Shown here: one piece after another, positions 55,334 to 62,627 of the stretch
How positions within the stretch are numbered: position 1 is the first letter of the stretch
Layout: the number at the start of each line of letters is the position of its first letter
The notes under the pieces: generated by a model
What the model saw: the letters and a program-made list of their open reading frames with translations, nothing else
Databases searched by the model: none
Told to the model about the DNA's origin: nothing
Source of the DNA: JAFLBI01 sp964616465
GTDB taxonomy: Bacteria; Bacteroidota; Bacteroidia; Chitinophagales; Chitinophagaceae
Direction of reading: 5' to 3'
Assembly: GCA_964616465.1 (NCBI GenBank)
Contig: CAZTTO010000004.1
Span: 122,087-186,086, forward strand
DNA: 64,000 nucleotides
Program-made: the position numbers and the translations under genes

Positions 55334-55807
55334 TTAAAGATGGTGGTATTTTTCGTTGCGTTGAATGGTGCAAGCTCTATACAATTGTTCTGCTAAAATT
55401 AATCGAACGAGCATATGCGGGAAAACCAGTTTAGAAAGACTCCATATTAAATTTGCTCTTTTTTGAACAGAGGAGTCAACACCAAATGCCCCTCCAATAA
55501 TAAATACAACTCTTTGGAAACGACCTAATTGTGTTGGGTCGAGGGTTTGAGCAAGTTCAGGGGAGGAGAGTATTTTGCCTCTTTCATCTAGCAAAACAAC
55601 ATAATCCAATTCTTGCAATTGTTTCAAAATAAGTTGTGCTTCTTCTTTTTTTAAAGCTTCTTCTTGAAGAGCGGCAGCATTTTTAGGAGGAGCAATAATT
55701 TGCCATTGAATTTTATAATATCTGCTAATACGATCAGTGAATTCTTCAATACCTTTTACAAACAAAGCATCATGCGATTTACCAATTGATATCACCTGCC
55801 ATTTCAT
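55334..55807 (-). CDS. rlmH: 23S rRNA (pseudouridine1915-N3)-methyltransferase
   Basis: SPOUT-fold methyltransferase acting on 70S ribosomes at position 1915 of 23S rRNA. The 157 residues match the family (E. coli 155). The SAM-knot signature VFIIGGAFGVDSSV and the C-terminal LAEQLYRACTIQRNEKYHH are diagnostic. Directly upstream of its ATG the repeat-rich accessory segment begins. Confidence 0.95.
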   Translation of the reverse strand: MKWQVISIGKSHDALFVKGIEEFTDRISRYYKIQWQIIAPPKNAAALQEEALKKEEAQLILKQLQELDYVVLLDERGKILSSPELAQTLDPTQLGRFQRVVFIIGGAFGVDSSVQKRANLIWSLSKLVFPHMLVRLILAEQLYRACTIQRNEKYHHL

Positions 55808-55855
55808 TGGGTAAAGGTAGGATTGTTAGGTTGTAGAATTATTTGAAAATACAAA

Positions 55856-56045
55856 CCGGCCTTCGAGAACCTCAGGCACCGTCCTTCGAGAACCTCAGGC
55901 ACCGGCCTTCGAGAATATAATAACACCGGTGGGTGAGGCTCTCGAACCCCCGGTGGGTGGCCTTCGAGTGCCTCAGGCCCCGGCTCTCGAGAATATAATA
56001 AAACCGGTGGGTGAGGCTCTCGAACCCCCGGCTCCCGAACCCTAG
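55856..56045. repeat. GC-rich palindromic repeat array, left of the GIY-YIG gene
   Basis: The core TTCGAGAACCTCAGGCACC appears at 55862 and 55885 as a 23-bp tandem, with a variant at 55963. The opposite-strand arm (CCGGTGGGTGAGGCTCTCGAA) is at 55926 and 56004. A 43-base stretch starting GAGAATATAATAA at 55911 recurs 78 bases later with one mismatch. Arms can pair into long hairpins. The GC content is far above that of the surrounding genes. This resembles REP-like elements linked to GIY-YIG genes. Confidence 0.8.
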
Positions 56046-56048
56046 TGA

Positions 56049-56366
56049 CTAAAGCTTTGGAATTATTTCATCTTCATTTTTGATATCACGATAAGCCATT
56101 GAAAGTTTTGGTAATTTTTCATGTGCTAACTTGATCAAAGCAATTTTCTTCTTTCTACTCCATCTTTGAACTTGCTTCTCTCTTAAAAAGGCATCATCTA
56201 TTCTATCATATTCTTCACAATAAACCAACTTAACAGGAAGCCTCTTTCTGGTATGATTTGATCCTTCACCTGATTCATGTTGTGCCAGTCTTAGATTAAT
56301 ATCTTTTGTACTACCGGTATAGAATGATCCATCTGCACATTCGAGAATATACATCCAAGCTTTCAT
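56049..56366 (-). CDS. GIY-YIG superfamily endonuclease (short, stand-alone)
   Basis: A 105-residue single-domain nuclease of the UvrC-N/YhbQ-like group. The defining strands read WMYILEC and FYTGST (in place of GIY and YIG). The conserved Arg follows in DINLRLAQH and the metal-binding Glu in REKQVQRWSRKKK (about 63). HTRKRLPVKLVY is another family block. It starts and ends next to copies of the same palindromic repeat, as if gene and repeat travel together. Stand-alone members are common in Bacteroidota, and their biological role is not established. Confidence 0.88.
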   Translation of the reverse strand: MKAWMYILECADGSFYTGSTKDINLRLAQHESGEGSNHTRKRLPVKLVYCEEYDRIDDAFLREKQVQRWSRKKKIALIKLAHEKLPKLSMAYRDIKNEDEIIPKL

Positions 56367-56440
56367 GATTAATTGTTTTTGCAGCTAACTAAACAGAGAT
56401 AAAATTAGTGAATTACTCCTCTTGTAGTATGATGTGAGCA

Positions 56441-56547
56441 GCTTTCGAGAACCTCAGGCACCCGCCTTCGAGTGCTAAAAACGGCAATAGCATAAAGCCT
56501 GGCGGGTGAGGCTCCCGAACCCCAGGCCCCGGCTCTAGAACCCCCGG
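56441..56547. repeat. GC-rich palindromic repeat, right of the GIY-YIG gene
   Basis: A diverged copy of the left array: TTCGAGAACCTCAGGCACC starts at 56444 and its inverted partner GGCGGGTGAGGCTCCCGAA at 56501, giving a large imperfect hairpin. It ends with CCCCGGCTCTAGAACC, matching the end of the left array. GTGAGCA (56434) and TGCTCAC (56555) bracket it as a 7-bp inverted repeat. Confidence 0.72.
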
Positions 56548-56550
56548 TGA

Positions 56551-56583
56551 CTATTGCTCACGAAACATTTCATCTTCATCTAT
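56551..56583 (-). pseudogene. Remnant 3' end of a second GIY-YIG gene
   Basis: Directly after the right repeat, the minus strand reads IDEDEMFREQ and stop. The intact gene ends KNEDEIIPKL and stop after the left repeat. The stop codon is the same triplet in the same context (GTGACTA on the plus strand), and ATTTCATCTTCAT follows at the same distance of 20 bases from GTGACTA in both places. Beyond about ten codons the similarity is lost. This suggests a decayed second copy; a repeat unit that simply includes the gene's 3' end is the alternative. Confidence 0.5.
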
Positions 56584-56656
56584 AAAAAACTGCCTTTTGC
56601 AAATAAGCTGAATAATTTTATTTTCAATGAATCAGACTAAAAGCAACCTATTTTTT

Positions 56657-58117
56657 ATGAGGCAATCCCTAAGACTGCACATAGTTATTATTGGATTATT
56701 CTTTACAGGCTCAAATTTCGCTCAACCGGCATCAGTGCAACCACCATTGCCTGTATTTCCCATTCCATCAGCAGCGCAAATGAAATGGCATAAAATGGAA
56801 ATGAATGCATTCATACATTTTAGCATTAACACATTTACTGATAAAGAATGGGGTTATGGAAATGAAAGTGCTCAATTATTCAATCCTTCAGCACTCAATA
56901 CAGAACAGTGGGCTAAAATATTGAAGGAAACTGGTTTTAAAACCATGATATTAACAACCAAGCACCACGATGGATTTTGCTTATGGCCATCCAAGTATTC
57001 AGATCATACCATTAAGAACAGTCCATATAAAAACGGGAAAGGCGATTTAGTAAAAGAGGCGAGTGCTTCCAGTAAAAAGTATGGTTTGCATTTTGGCGTT
57101 TATCTTTCACCTTGGGATAGGAATAGGGCAGATTATGGAACTGCTTCTTACATCACTTATTACAGAAATCAGCTAAAAGAGTTATTTACGCAATACGGCC
57201 CTATTGTAGAAATGTGGTTCGATGGTGCAAACGGTGGTGATGGATATTACGGCGGTGCCAATGAAAAAAGAAAAATAGATGGGGCTACTTATTATGACTG
57301 GCCTACCACCATTCAGTTGGTTAAAAGTTTGCAGCCGAATGTGATATTTTTCAGCGATGCTGGTCCAGGTGTAAGGTGGGTAGGGAATGAGTTAGGATTT
57401 GTAAATGAAACCAATTGGAATACTATTTCAACAGACACACTGTTTGCTGGAAAAGCAGGAATTGAAACATTATTGGGTACAGGTTCTCCCGATGGCAATC
57501 AATGGGTTCCTGCGGAGGTAGATGTATCTATTAGGCCAGGTTGGTTTTGGCACGAAAGTGAAAATGACCAAGTAAAAACACCTGAACAGTTATTTGATAT
57601 TTATCTTACCAGCGTTGGAAGGGGCTCTACTTTGTTATTAAACATTCCGCCAGACAAAAGAGGATTATTTCACGAAAACGATATAGCGGCACTTAGAGGT
57701 TTTAAAAAGATACTCGATCGAGAATTTGCGGTGAATAAAGCCTTAAATGCTACAGCAACAGCCGCCGAAATAAGGGGTGGATTGAAGGCATTTTCAGCAA
57801 AACATTTAACAGATGGGAGGGAGGATACTTATTGGACGACCAATGACGATATAACCAGTGCTGATTTCACAATTGATTTCGAAAAACCAACACCTATTCA
57901 ATACATTGTTTTGCAAGAATACATTCAATTAGGTCAAAGAGTCAAGTCATTTATTGCTGAAGTATGGAAAGATAATACTTGGCAAAAAGTTGCTACAGGA
58001 ACAACCATAGGGTATAAAAGAATTTTAAAGATCAGTCCAGTAAACACCTCGAAGATTCGCATTACAATTGAAGATTCCAAAGCTTGTCCTGTTATTTCTA
58101 ATGTGGAGGTGTATTGA
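56657..58117 (+). CDS. Secreted alpha-L-fucosidase (GH29) with C-terminal discoidin-like domain
   Basis: A 486-residue exported hydrolase. The start at 56657 gives a compact signal peptide (ending SNFAQ); ATG 56627 is possible but lies at the probable transcript start. The GH29 barrel (about 30-350) includes FIHFSINTF, TTKHHDGFCLWPSKYSDHT and EMWFDGANG, whose Asp is the family nucleophile. The C-terminal part (about 375-486) looks like an F5/8 type C (discoidin) domain, with LTDGREDTYW. It would release fucose from host or algal glycans. No other fucose genes are nearby, and its upstream region is made of repeat and GIY-YIG remnant. Confidence 0.87.
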   Translation: MRQSLRLHIVIIGLFFTGSNFAQPASVQPPLPVFPIPSAAQMKWHKMEMNAFIHFSINTFTDKEWGYGNESAQLFNPSALNTEQWAKILKETGFKTMILTTKHHDGFCLWPSKYSDHTIKNSPYKNGKGDLVKEASASSKKYGLHFGVYLSPWDRNRADYGTASYITYYRNQLKELFTQYGPIVEMWFDGANGGDGYYGGANEKRKIDGATYYDWPTTIQLVKSLQPNVIFFSDAGPGVRWVGNELGFVNETNWNTISTDTLFAGKAGIETLLGTGSPDGNQWVPAEVDVSIRPGWFWHESENDQVKTPEQLFDIYLTSVGRGSTLLLNIPPDKRGLFHENDIAALRGFKKILDREFAVNKALNATATAAEIRGGLKAFSAKHLTDGREDTYWTTNDDITSADFTIDFEKPTPIQYIVLQEYIQLGQRVKSFIAEVWKDNTWQKVATGTTIGYKRILKISPVNTSKIRITIEDSKACPVISNVEVY

Positions 58118-58270
58118 CTTTGTCTAGATGTATACTGTGTTGTTTTTTTTGGGTGAGATTGCCCACTCTTCTTAAAAGGGCTCTAATGCTTGCGAAATTT
58201 GATTGAAAAGGTAAAAACTTAGTTTTTTAAAGAGGTTGTGCAACAGTTACTTATATTTTAAGTAGGCCAA
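58118..58270. other. Intergenic region without recognised features
   Basis: AT-rich gap between the fucosidase and the PIN toxin stop codons. It contains GAGGTTGTGCAACAGTTAC at about 58233, which looks like a transposon-end sequence, but no partner end or transposase is seen. No terminator with a good stem is visible. Confidence 0.4.
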
Positions 58271-58684
58271 TTAGAGTTTCGAACAAAGTTCATCTGGTGT
58301 CAAAACAAGTACTTCACACCCTTTAAAGTCTTTTACATTTCGAGTTACTATACAGTTGATTTTATCAATAGTAGTTGCGCAATAAATCTGTATAGAATCT
58401 TCAAAATTCTTTTGCTTTGATCTCAAGCCTTTTGTAAGTACTTCTTTGTCAACTGAAATTATTGTCATATACTCAATTAAGCCTAGAAGAGTTTTGTGAA
58501 GAGAACCATCATCTATAAATTTCTTTAATAAATAGTAGGTTGTTGCTATAGAATGAGAGGAAGTAAAAAGTTTTACTTTTTTGTTCTCTGCCGCGCTGAA
58601 AAGTTCAATAGCATATTTGCTAAATGGCTTTCGATCGGCTAAAAGATCCACCAAAATATTAGTGTCAACGAAAATTTTTTTCAT
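58271..58684 (-). CDS. PIN-domain toxin (VapC-like ribonuclease)
   Basis: A 137-residue PIN-fold protein. The acidic active-site residues are visible in FVDTNILVDLL (Asp6) and in the C-terminal TRNVKDF block (about 115-121). PIN toxins of type II systems cleave tRNA or rRNA. Its ATG overlaps the antitoxin stop by four bases, the usual arrangement for coupled toxin-antitoxin expression. Confidence 0.86.
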   Translation of the reverse strand: MKKIFVDTNILVDLLADRKPFSKYAIELFSAAENKKVKLFTSSHSIATTYYLLKKFIDDGSLHKTLLGLIEYMTIISVDKEVLTKGLRSKQKNFEDSIQIYCATTIDKINCIVTRNVKDFKGCEVLVLTPDELCSKL

Positions 58685-58923
58685 AAATGTTTTTTCTCAA
58701 AATAGTTCTGCAGCTCCTTTTTTTCATCGAAGTCATTCGGTAATTTCAATGCTCCTATTAATTTTTTTAACCTTGGAGAAATGGGTTGAGTATTATTTTC
58801 TTGGGTAATTGTCTCAAGGTATTGTTCAATAAGTTCAGAAAGACTCCTTCCAGAAACCTTCGCATAAGCCTTTGCCCGCTCAATAACATCTTTCTCAACT
58901 GTGAGAGTGAGTTTAGTTGTCAT
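58681..58923 (-). CDS. Antitoxin of the PIN toxin (ribbon-helix-helix-like, DUF6364-type)
   Basis: An 80-residue partner of the downstream toxin. The N-terminus TKLTLTVEKDVIERAKAYA followed by SGRSLSELIEQYL is a ribbon-helix-helix DNA-binding pattern (about 3-40). The C-terminal half with ISPRLKKLIGALKLP and a charged end would bind and block the toxin. It probably represses its own promoter through the palindromes just upstream. Confidence 0.83.
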   Translation of the reverse strand: MTTKLTLTVEKDVIERAKAYAKVSGRSLSELIEQYLETITQENNTQPISPRLKKLIGALKLPNDFDEKKELQNYFEKKHL

Positions 58924-58952
58924 AATACGTGTATTTATTTCAAAGATACGTA
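58924..58952 (-). promoter_or_regulatory. Toxin-antitoxin promoter with operator-like palindromes
   Basis: On the minus strand TATCTTTG (58948-58941) is a perfect -7 box 17 bases upstream of the antitoxin ATG. It is flanked by the palindrome TACGTA (58947-58952) and by AATAC-GT-GTATT (58924-58935), which abuts the start codon. Such repeats are the normal binding sites for ribbon-helix-helix antitoxins. Confidence 0.5.
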
Positions 58953-59249
58953 CAAAAGCTAAATAACCAGAATGTAGTGCCTAATGATTTAACAAAAATG
59001 TCAAACCTTTACAAGCATTTAGTCTAAGAATTAGGGGTTAATACAGTTGTGGATGGTAAAAAAATTAAAACACCGAAGGAAGGGAAGAAAAAAATGAATT
59101 TGTCTTGCAGTGGAGTAGGCTCACTCTTTGCCAAGTTTTGGCTTGTGTGTTGGCTTCCCGAAGGGTCGGGAAAGGTTGTGCGACTTGGCAATCCCGAAGG
59201 GTCGGGACAAGTTGTGTGTGGCTGTGAAGCGTTGGCATTCCTGTCTGTT
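58953..59249. repeat. Non-coding stretch with two REP-like hairpins
   Basis: TCCCGAAGGGTCGGGA, a 16-bp stem-loop with 6-bp arms, occurs at 59156-59171 and again at 59192-59207, 36 bases apart. The DNA around it repeats TTGTG/TTGGC words (AAGTTTTGGCTTGTGTGTTGGC-like and ACAAGTTGTGTGTGG), so the units are imperfect tandem repeats. A possible reading frame at 59049-59258 encodes a low-quality peptide spanning the hairpins and is not accepted. This segment separates the toxin-antitoxin pair from the restriction-like operon. Confidence 0.6.
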
Positions 59250-61757
59250 TTATTTTAAGTTTTTAATAAATGGTCTGAAAGCATTTTCAAACTTTGGTAA
59301 ATACTCAAGAAATAACTGATTCATTTTTTCCCAATGTTTGTCGTTAAAAAGGTTTACGTCTTGTAACTCAAATTTAATTCTACTCATTTTATTGTCTGCC
59401 AACTCTTCCCATTCTAAAGGACTACCAAAAGCCTGTTCAATAGCTTCCTTGCTCTTCATTAGTTTTTTGAAATAGGATTTGTTCTTGTCTTTGCTTGATG
59501 TTGAAATGCCTAATTCAATTCGGATATGTGATTTTGTAATAATTAGAGTGTAAGTAAAACCGCCAATTCCTGCACTTGTGCTTAGCCAATGGTCTTTTGA
59601 TGGACTAACATTGTCAAACAGATTTGTGTCGCTCAAAAGCGGTAACAGTTGTTGCCAATACTTTTTGCTTACACTAAAGCGGTTAGGTTCGGCCTTACTT
59701 TCACTGTTCGATGAATATTTAATTAAAAGTTCGTCTTGTAATTCAAATAAGTCAAGCAGTTTTTTCAGAATTGCAAATTTCGAATTGCTGTCAATATTTG
59801 ATTCTATATACCAACCATTTACAACTTCTTGTGCTGCTCTAAAATCCTTTGTTTCTCTGGTTATTTTGAAAGTGTCCTGATTGCTGATAAGCAATTGTGT
59901 GTTTTTCTCGTAGAGTTTCCGAATCACATAAAAATACATTTGAGCAACAGTGTCTTCTTCAACTTTTGTGTTTTCAAAAATGAAGTATTCTAACTTTTTA
60001 TGTGTCGGGCTTTCAGCATCAAAAATATTCTGCTCTTCTGTTTCGTCTGCATCTACAATTTCAATGTCTGGTATCTCCCATATTTTTAAGAAACGCTCAT
60101 AGATTATATTTAACCTTTCTTCATACTCTGCAACTGTCCATTTGTCTATTGACTTTAAATAAGCATTGAGCCAAAGTCTGCTGTAATTATAGCCTTGCTC
60201 GTTTCCGTCAACATTCATTTCCTTTTTCTCTTTAAAGGATTTGTTGCTTAATGCACCGTTATTGCCTGATAGTGTTAAGTTGGCAATGGTATTCAAATAC
60301 TTCTCTTTTAATTGGAAGTAGTCATCGGGTGAAATATCTGTGTTCCAATCTTCACTCGGATTTTTCGGGAAAATATGCTCAATGGTGATAAACTCATTAT
60401 TGGTATTTACATACTCCCGATTGTTGTAATTCTCCAACATTTCAAACAGATAGTTTCTGTTTTTTGGCTGAGTATTGTAAAGGTCTTTATCTCTTAGTGC
60501 TGTTTTCAAATCTTCGTTGCTTGGAAACTTGGCACTTCCTTTCTTTTTTAATAAAGCTTTGGCAATGCTGTCATAATATTCTTCGGTATCAACTTCTGAA
60601 TATAAGGTCATAAAGATTTTATTTAAAGCATTGGTCGGTAGCCCCACAATAAACCTTCTCCAAGCGAAGCTTTGAATCAATTTCAACACTTTCACTAAAT
60701 CTTCCTTGCTTAACAAGCCGTTCTCGGCATCTTCAAACACTTGCAATAAAAACGGATAGGCAACATTAATTTCCAAACGATTGATGTATTCAAGCTCTTT
60801 CCGAATGCTTACATCGGAAACCGTTGAAGGATTTACAAACTTCTTGTAATGAATGGAAAGTGATTTTATGTTTTCCAATTCCTGATGGTATGCTTCATCT
60901 TTCTTGTTGGCATAAATGCTTTTAAACTCTGCGTAAACTTTGTTTTTGTTCGGTATTTTCTTGTTTCTAAGTGTTAGGTAATCACGAATAAATTCAGAAA
61001 CCAACGAACTTTGCTTTACATAATCCCTGGCATTTTCTTCAATGGGATTCCAAATGGTTTCAAAAATTCGGTTTTGGTCTTTGGGTGGTAAGTCCATCAA
61101 AATGTAATTCCGAATTAAATCAGATTGCGACAAGTCTAAACCTGTTGAATTTAAACTTTCAAAAATCCGTTGCGGGTCATCTTTATCACGCTCCAATGAA
61201 ATTTCAACGAATATCAAACGATTCAAACCCCTGAGTATGGTTTCAAAGTTTTCTTCCGTGATTATGCTTCTGAAAAAGTTATAGTTCTCGGTAACATTAG
61301 AGTAGGGCAAAGAACTATTATCTGTTCCCAACAAAATAGCTTTGAACGCCACAGAATTAGCATCTGTTTGTTTCAGTTTTAATTTGCTTGATTCGTTTTT
61401 TACATACTGGTTGGTCAGAAACATATTGTAAAGCCTTTCAGCATCTTGTGCATTTCCGCTATCTTTTGCAAAGCGATATAAAGCAACATACAAAATGTTT
61501 ATCGTTGTAAGGCGTTGCTGACCGTCTATGATAACTAACTCTTTTACTTCGCTGGTGCTGTATGTGCCTTCGTGAACAAATACAATACTGCCAATAAAGT
61601 GTGTTCCCCTGTTTTCAGTTTCTACTGAAATTATATCGTTTAAAAGTTCTTTGCACTCTGTGTTAGTCCAATCATAATTTCTTTGGTAAACAGGTATTAC
61701 AAACTGCACATTGGGAGCTTGTAAAAAAATATTTATTTGTAGTTCGTTAGCTTTCAT
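59250..61757 (-). CDS. DUF262-DUF1524 protein with DUF4268-like C-terminus (GmrSD-type nuclease homologue)
   Basis: An 835-residue protein. The N-terminal DUF262 domain (about 10-230) has VIPVYQRNYDW and the ParB-like nucleotide motif IDGQQRLTT. The DUF1524 His-Me-type nuclease motif EHIFPKN is at about 452-458 with NLTLSGNN and NKSFKEK after it. The C-terminal 120 residues (from DHWLSTSAGIGGF) resemble DUF4268. DUF262-DUF1524 pairs form the GmrSD family, which cuts modified phage DNA in an NTP-dependent manner. Its start overlaps the Bro-N gene by 11 bases. Attack on modified DNA is inference by homology. Confidence 0.86.
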   Translation of the reverse strand: MKANELQINIFLQAPNVQFVIPVYQRNYDWTNTECKELLNDIISVETENRGTHFIGSIVFVHEGTYSTSEVKELVIIDGQQRLTTINILYVALYRFAKDSGNAQDAERLYNMFLTNQYVKNESSKLKLKQTDANSVAFKAILLGTDNSSLPYSNVTENYNFFRSIITEENFETILRGLNRLIFVEISLERDKDDPQRIFESLNSTGLDLSQSDLIRNYILMDLPPKDQNRIFETIWNPIEENARDYVKQSSLVSEFIRDYLTLRNKKIPNKNKVYAEFKSIYANKKDEAYHQELENIKSLSIHYKKFVNPSTVSDVSIRKELEYINRLEINVAYPFLLQVFEDAENGLLSKEDLVKVLKLIQSFAWRRFIVGLPTNALNKIFMTLYSEVDTEEYYDSIAKALLKKKGSAKFPSNEDLKTALRDKDLYNTQPKNRNYLFEMLENYNNREYVNTNNEFITIEHIFPKNPSEDWNTDISPDDYFQLKEKYLNTIANLTLSGNNGALSNKSFKEKKEMNVDGNEQGYNYSRLWLNAYLKSIDKWTVAEYEERLNIIYERFLKIWEIPDIEIVDADETEEQNIFDAESPTHKKLEYFIFENTKVEEDTVAQMYFYVIRKLYEKNTQLLISNQDTFKITRETKDFRAAQEVVNGWYIESNIDSNSKFAILKKLLDLFELQDELLIKYSSNSESKAEPNRFSVSKKYWQQLLPLLSDTNLFDNVSPSKDHWLSTSAGIGGFTYTLIITKSHIRIELGISTSSKDKNKSYFKKLMKSKEAIEQAFGSPLEWEELADNKMSRIKFELQDVNLFNDKHWEKMNQLFLEYLPKFENAFRPFIKNLK

Positions 61758-62616
61758 TTTTGTCTTTTCTCTTTTTCATAGGTGGTTTGTTATCGGGCAG
61801 TGCTTTCAAAACATCTTTGGCATTTAACGCAGACACCACTTTTTTTCCTGTTTTGGCTTCCAGCTCTAACCTTGCCACTTTAGCCACATTACCTCCTTGT
61901 TCTGCTACTTTTTTACTTTCTTCAAAATTTTTTGGATTGGTAGCTGCGGATATATCTTTGGTAGATGCCTCGGCAAGCATATTCAGAATCAGTTCAGTAT
62001 TGGTCATATTATCCCGCAGGTTTTCTTTTTTCAAGCCTTTCAATACTTTGTATTCTTTGGTGGTTTTATCGCTCCAGGCTTTGGTAATGATGTCGGTCAG
62101 TGTAGCAAATTGAACGCCTTCTTTCAATCCTCTCTTTTTCCATTCATCAGTAAGTTCTTTTCTGATTTCAATACTTTTCAATCGTTGGTTAATCCAGTTT
62201 TCTGAATAACCCAATTTCAGGTATTGCTCCAACGCTCTGTCTATGCTCAATTCCGGGTCTTGCATTTCGTCTAATCGCTCTGCGGCTACTCGTGCCAGCC
62301 ATAGTTTGAACGGTTCAGCTTTTGGAGAAGGAATGGATTGGATTAAACGGAAAAGTTGTTCAGTATCAGCAACATCGGTTTGGTAAAATTTACCATCTGA
62401 TGATTGCATTTTCAGTTGTCCGATTTTTTCGGACAACTCACTACCTTCTTTCTTTAGCTTAGCCTTCAGGTCGCTCCAATATTTCCTTGGGCGGTCGGTT
62501 CCAGTCAATATTTCTATTACATCCACAATGGAGATATACCATTTCTCTTGCTCGGCATCCCAAATGGTGCGTACTTGCTTTTCTTCAAACAGTTTGATGG
62601 CAGTTTCTTTGGTCAT
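61747..62616 (-). CDS. Bro-N/DinD-like protein
   Basis: A 289-residue protein. The first 110 residues resemble a phage/virus-type Bro-N domain (WDAEQEKWYISIVDVIEILTG, RKYWSDLKAKL, DTEQLFRLIQSIPSP). The whole resembles DNA-damage-inducible protein D. The middle (about 150-260) is helical and the C-terminus is very lysine-rich. Function is not established; Bro-N proteins often bind DNA. It lies between a modification methylase and a GmrSD-like nuclease, with an 11-base gap before and an 11-base overlap after, so it is likely part of the same system. Confidence 0.8.
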   Translation of the reverse strand: MTKETAIKLFEEKQVRTIWDAEQEKWYISIVDVIEILTGTDRPRKYWSDLKAKLKKEGSELSEKIGQLKMQSSDGKFYQTDVADTEQLFRLIQSIPSPKAEPFKLWLARVAAERLDEMQDPELSIDRALEQYLKLGYSENWINQRLKSIEIRKELTDEWKKRGLKEGVQFATLTDIITKAWSDKTTKEYKVLKGLKKENLRDNMTNTELILNMLAEASTKDISAATNPKNFEESKKVAEQGGNVAKVARLELEAKTGKKVVSALNAKDVLKALPDNKPPMKKRKDKNES

Positions 62617-62627
62617 TGGCTATGATG

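Noticed and set aside
55856..56045. CRISPR array
   Set aside because: The repeats are palindromic, in both orientations and irregularly spaced, with no unique spacers of constant length and no cas genes.
58233..58252. GAGGTTGTGCAACAGTTAC as an insertion-sequence end
   Set aside because: Only one copy is seen, with no transposase and no inverted partner or target duplication.
59049..59258. Plus-strand frame of 69 codons
   Set aside because: It spans the two REP-like hairpins, has skewed composition and no domain, and lies in a repeat region.
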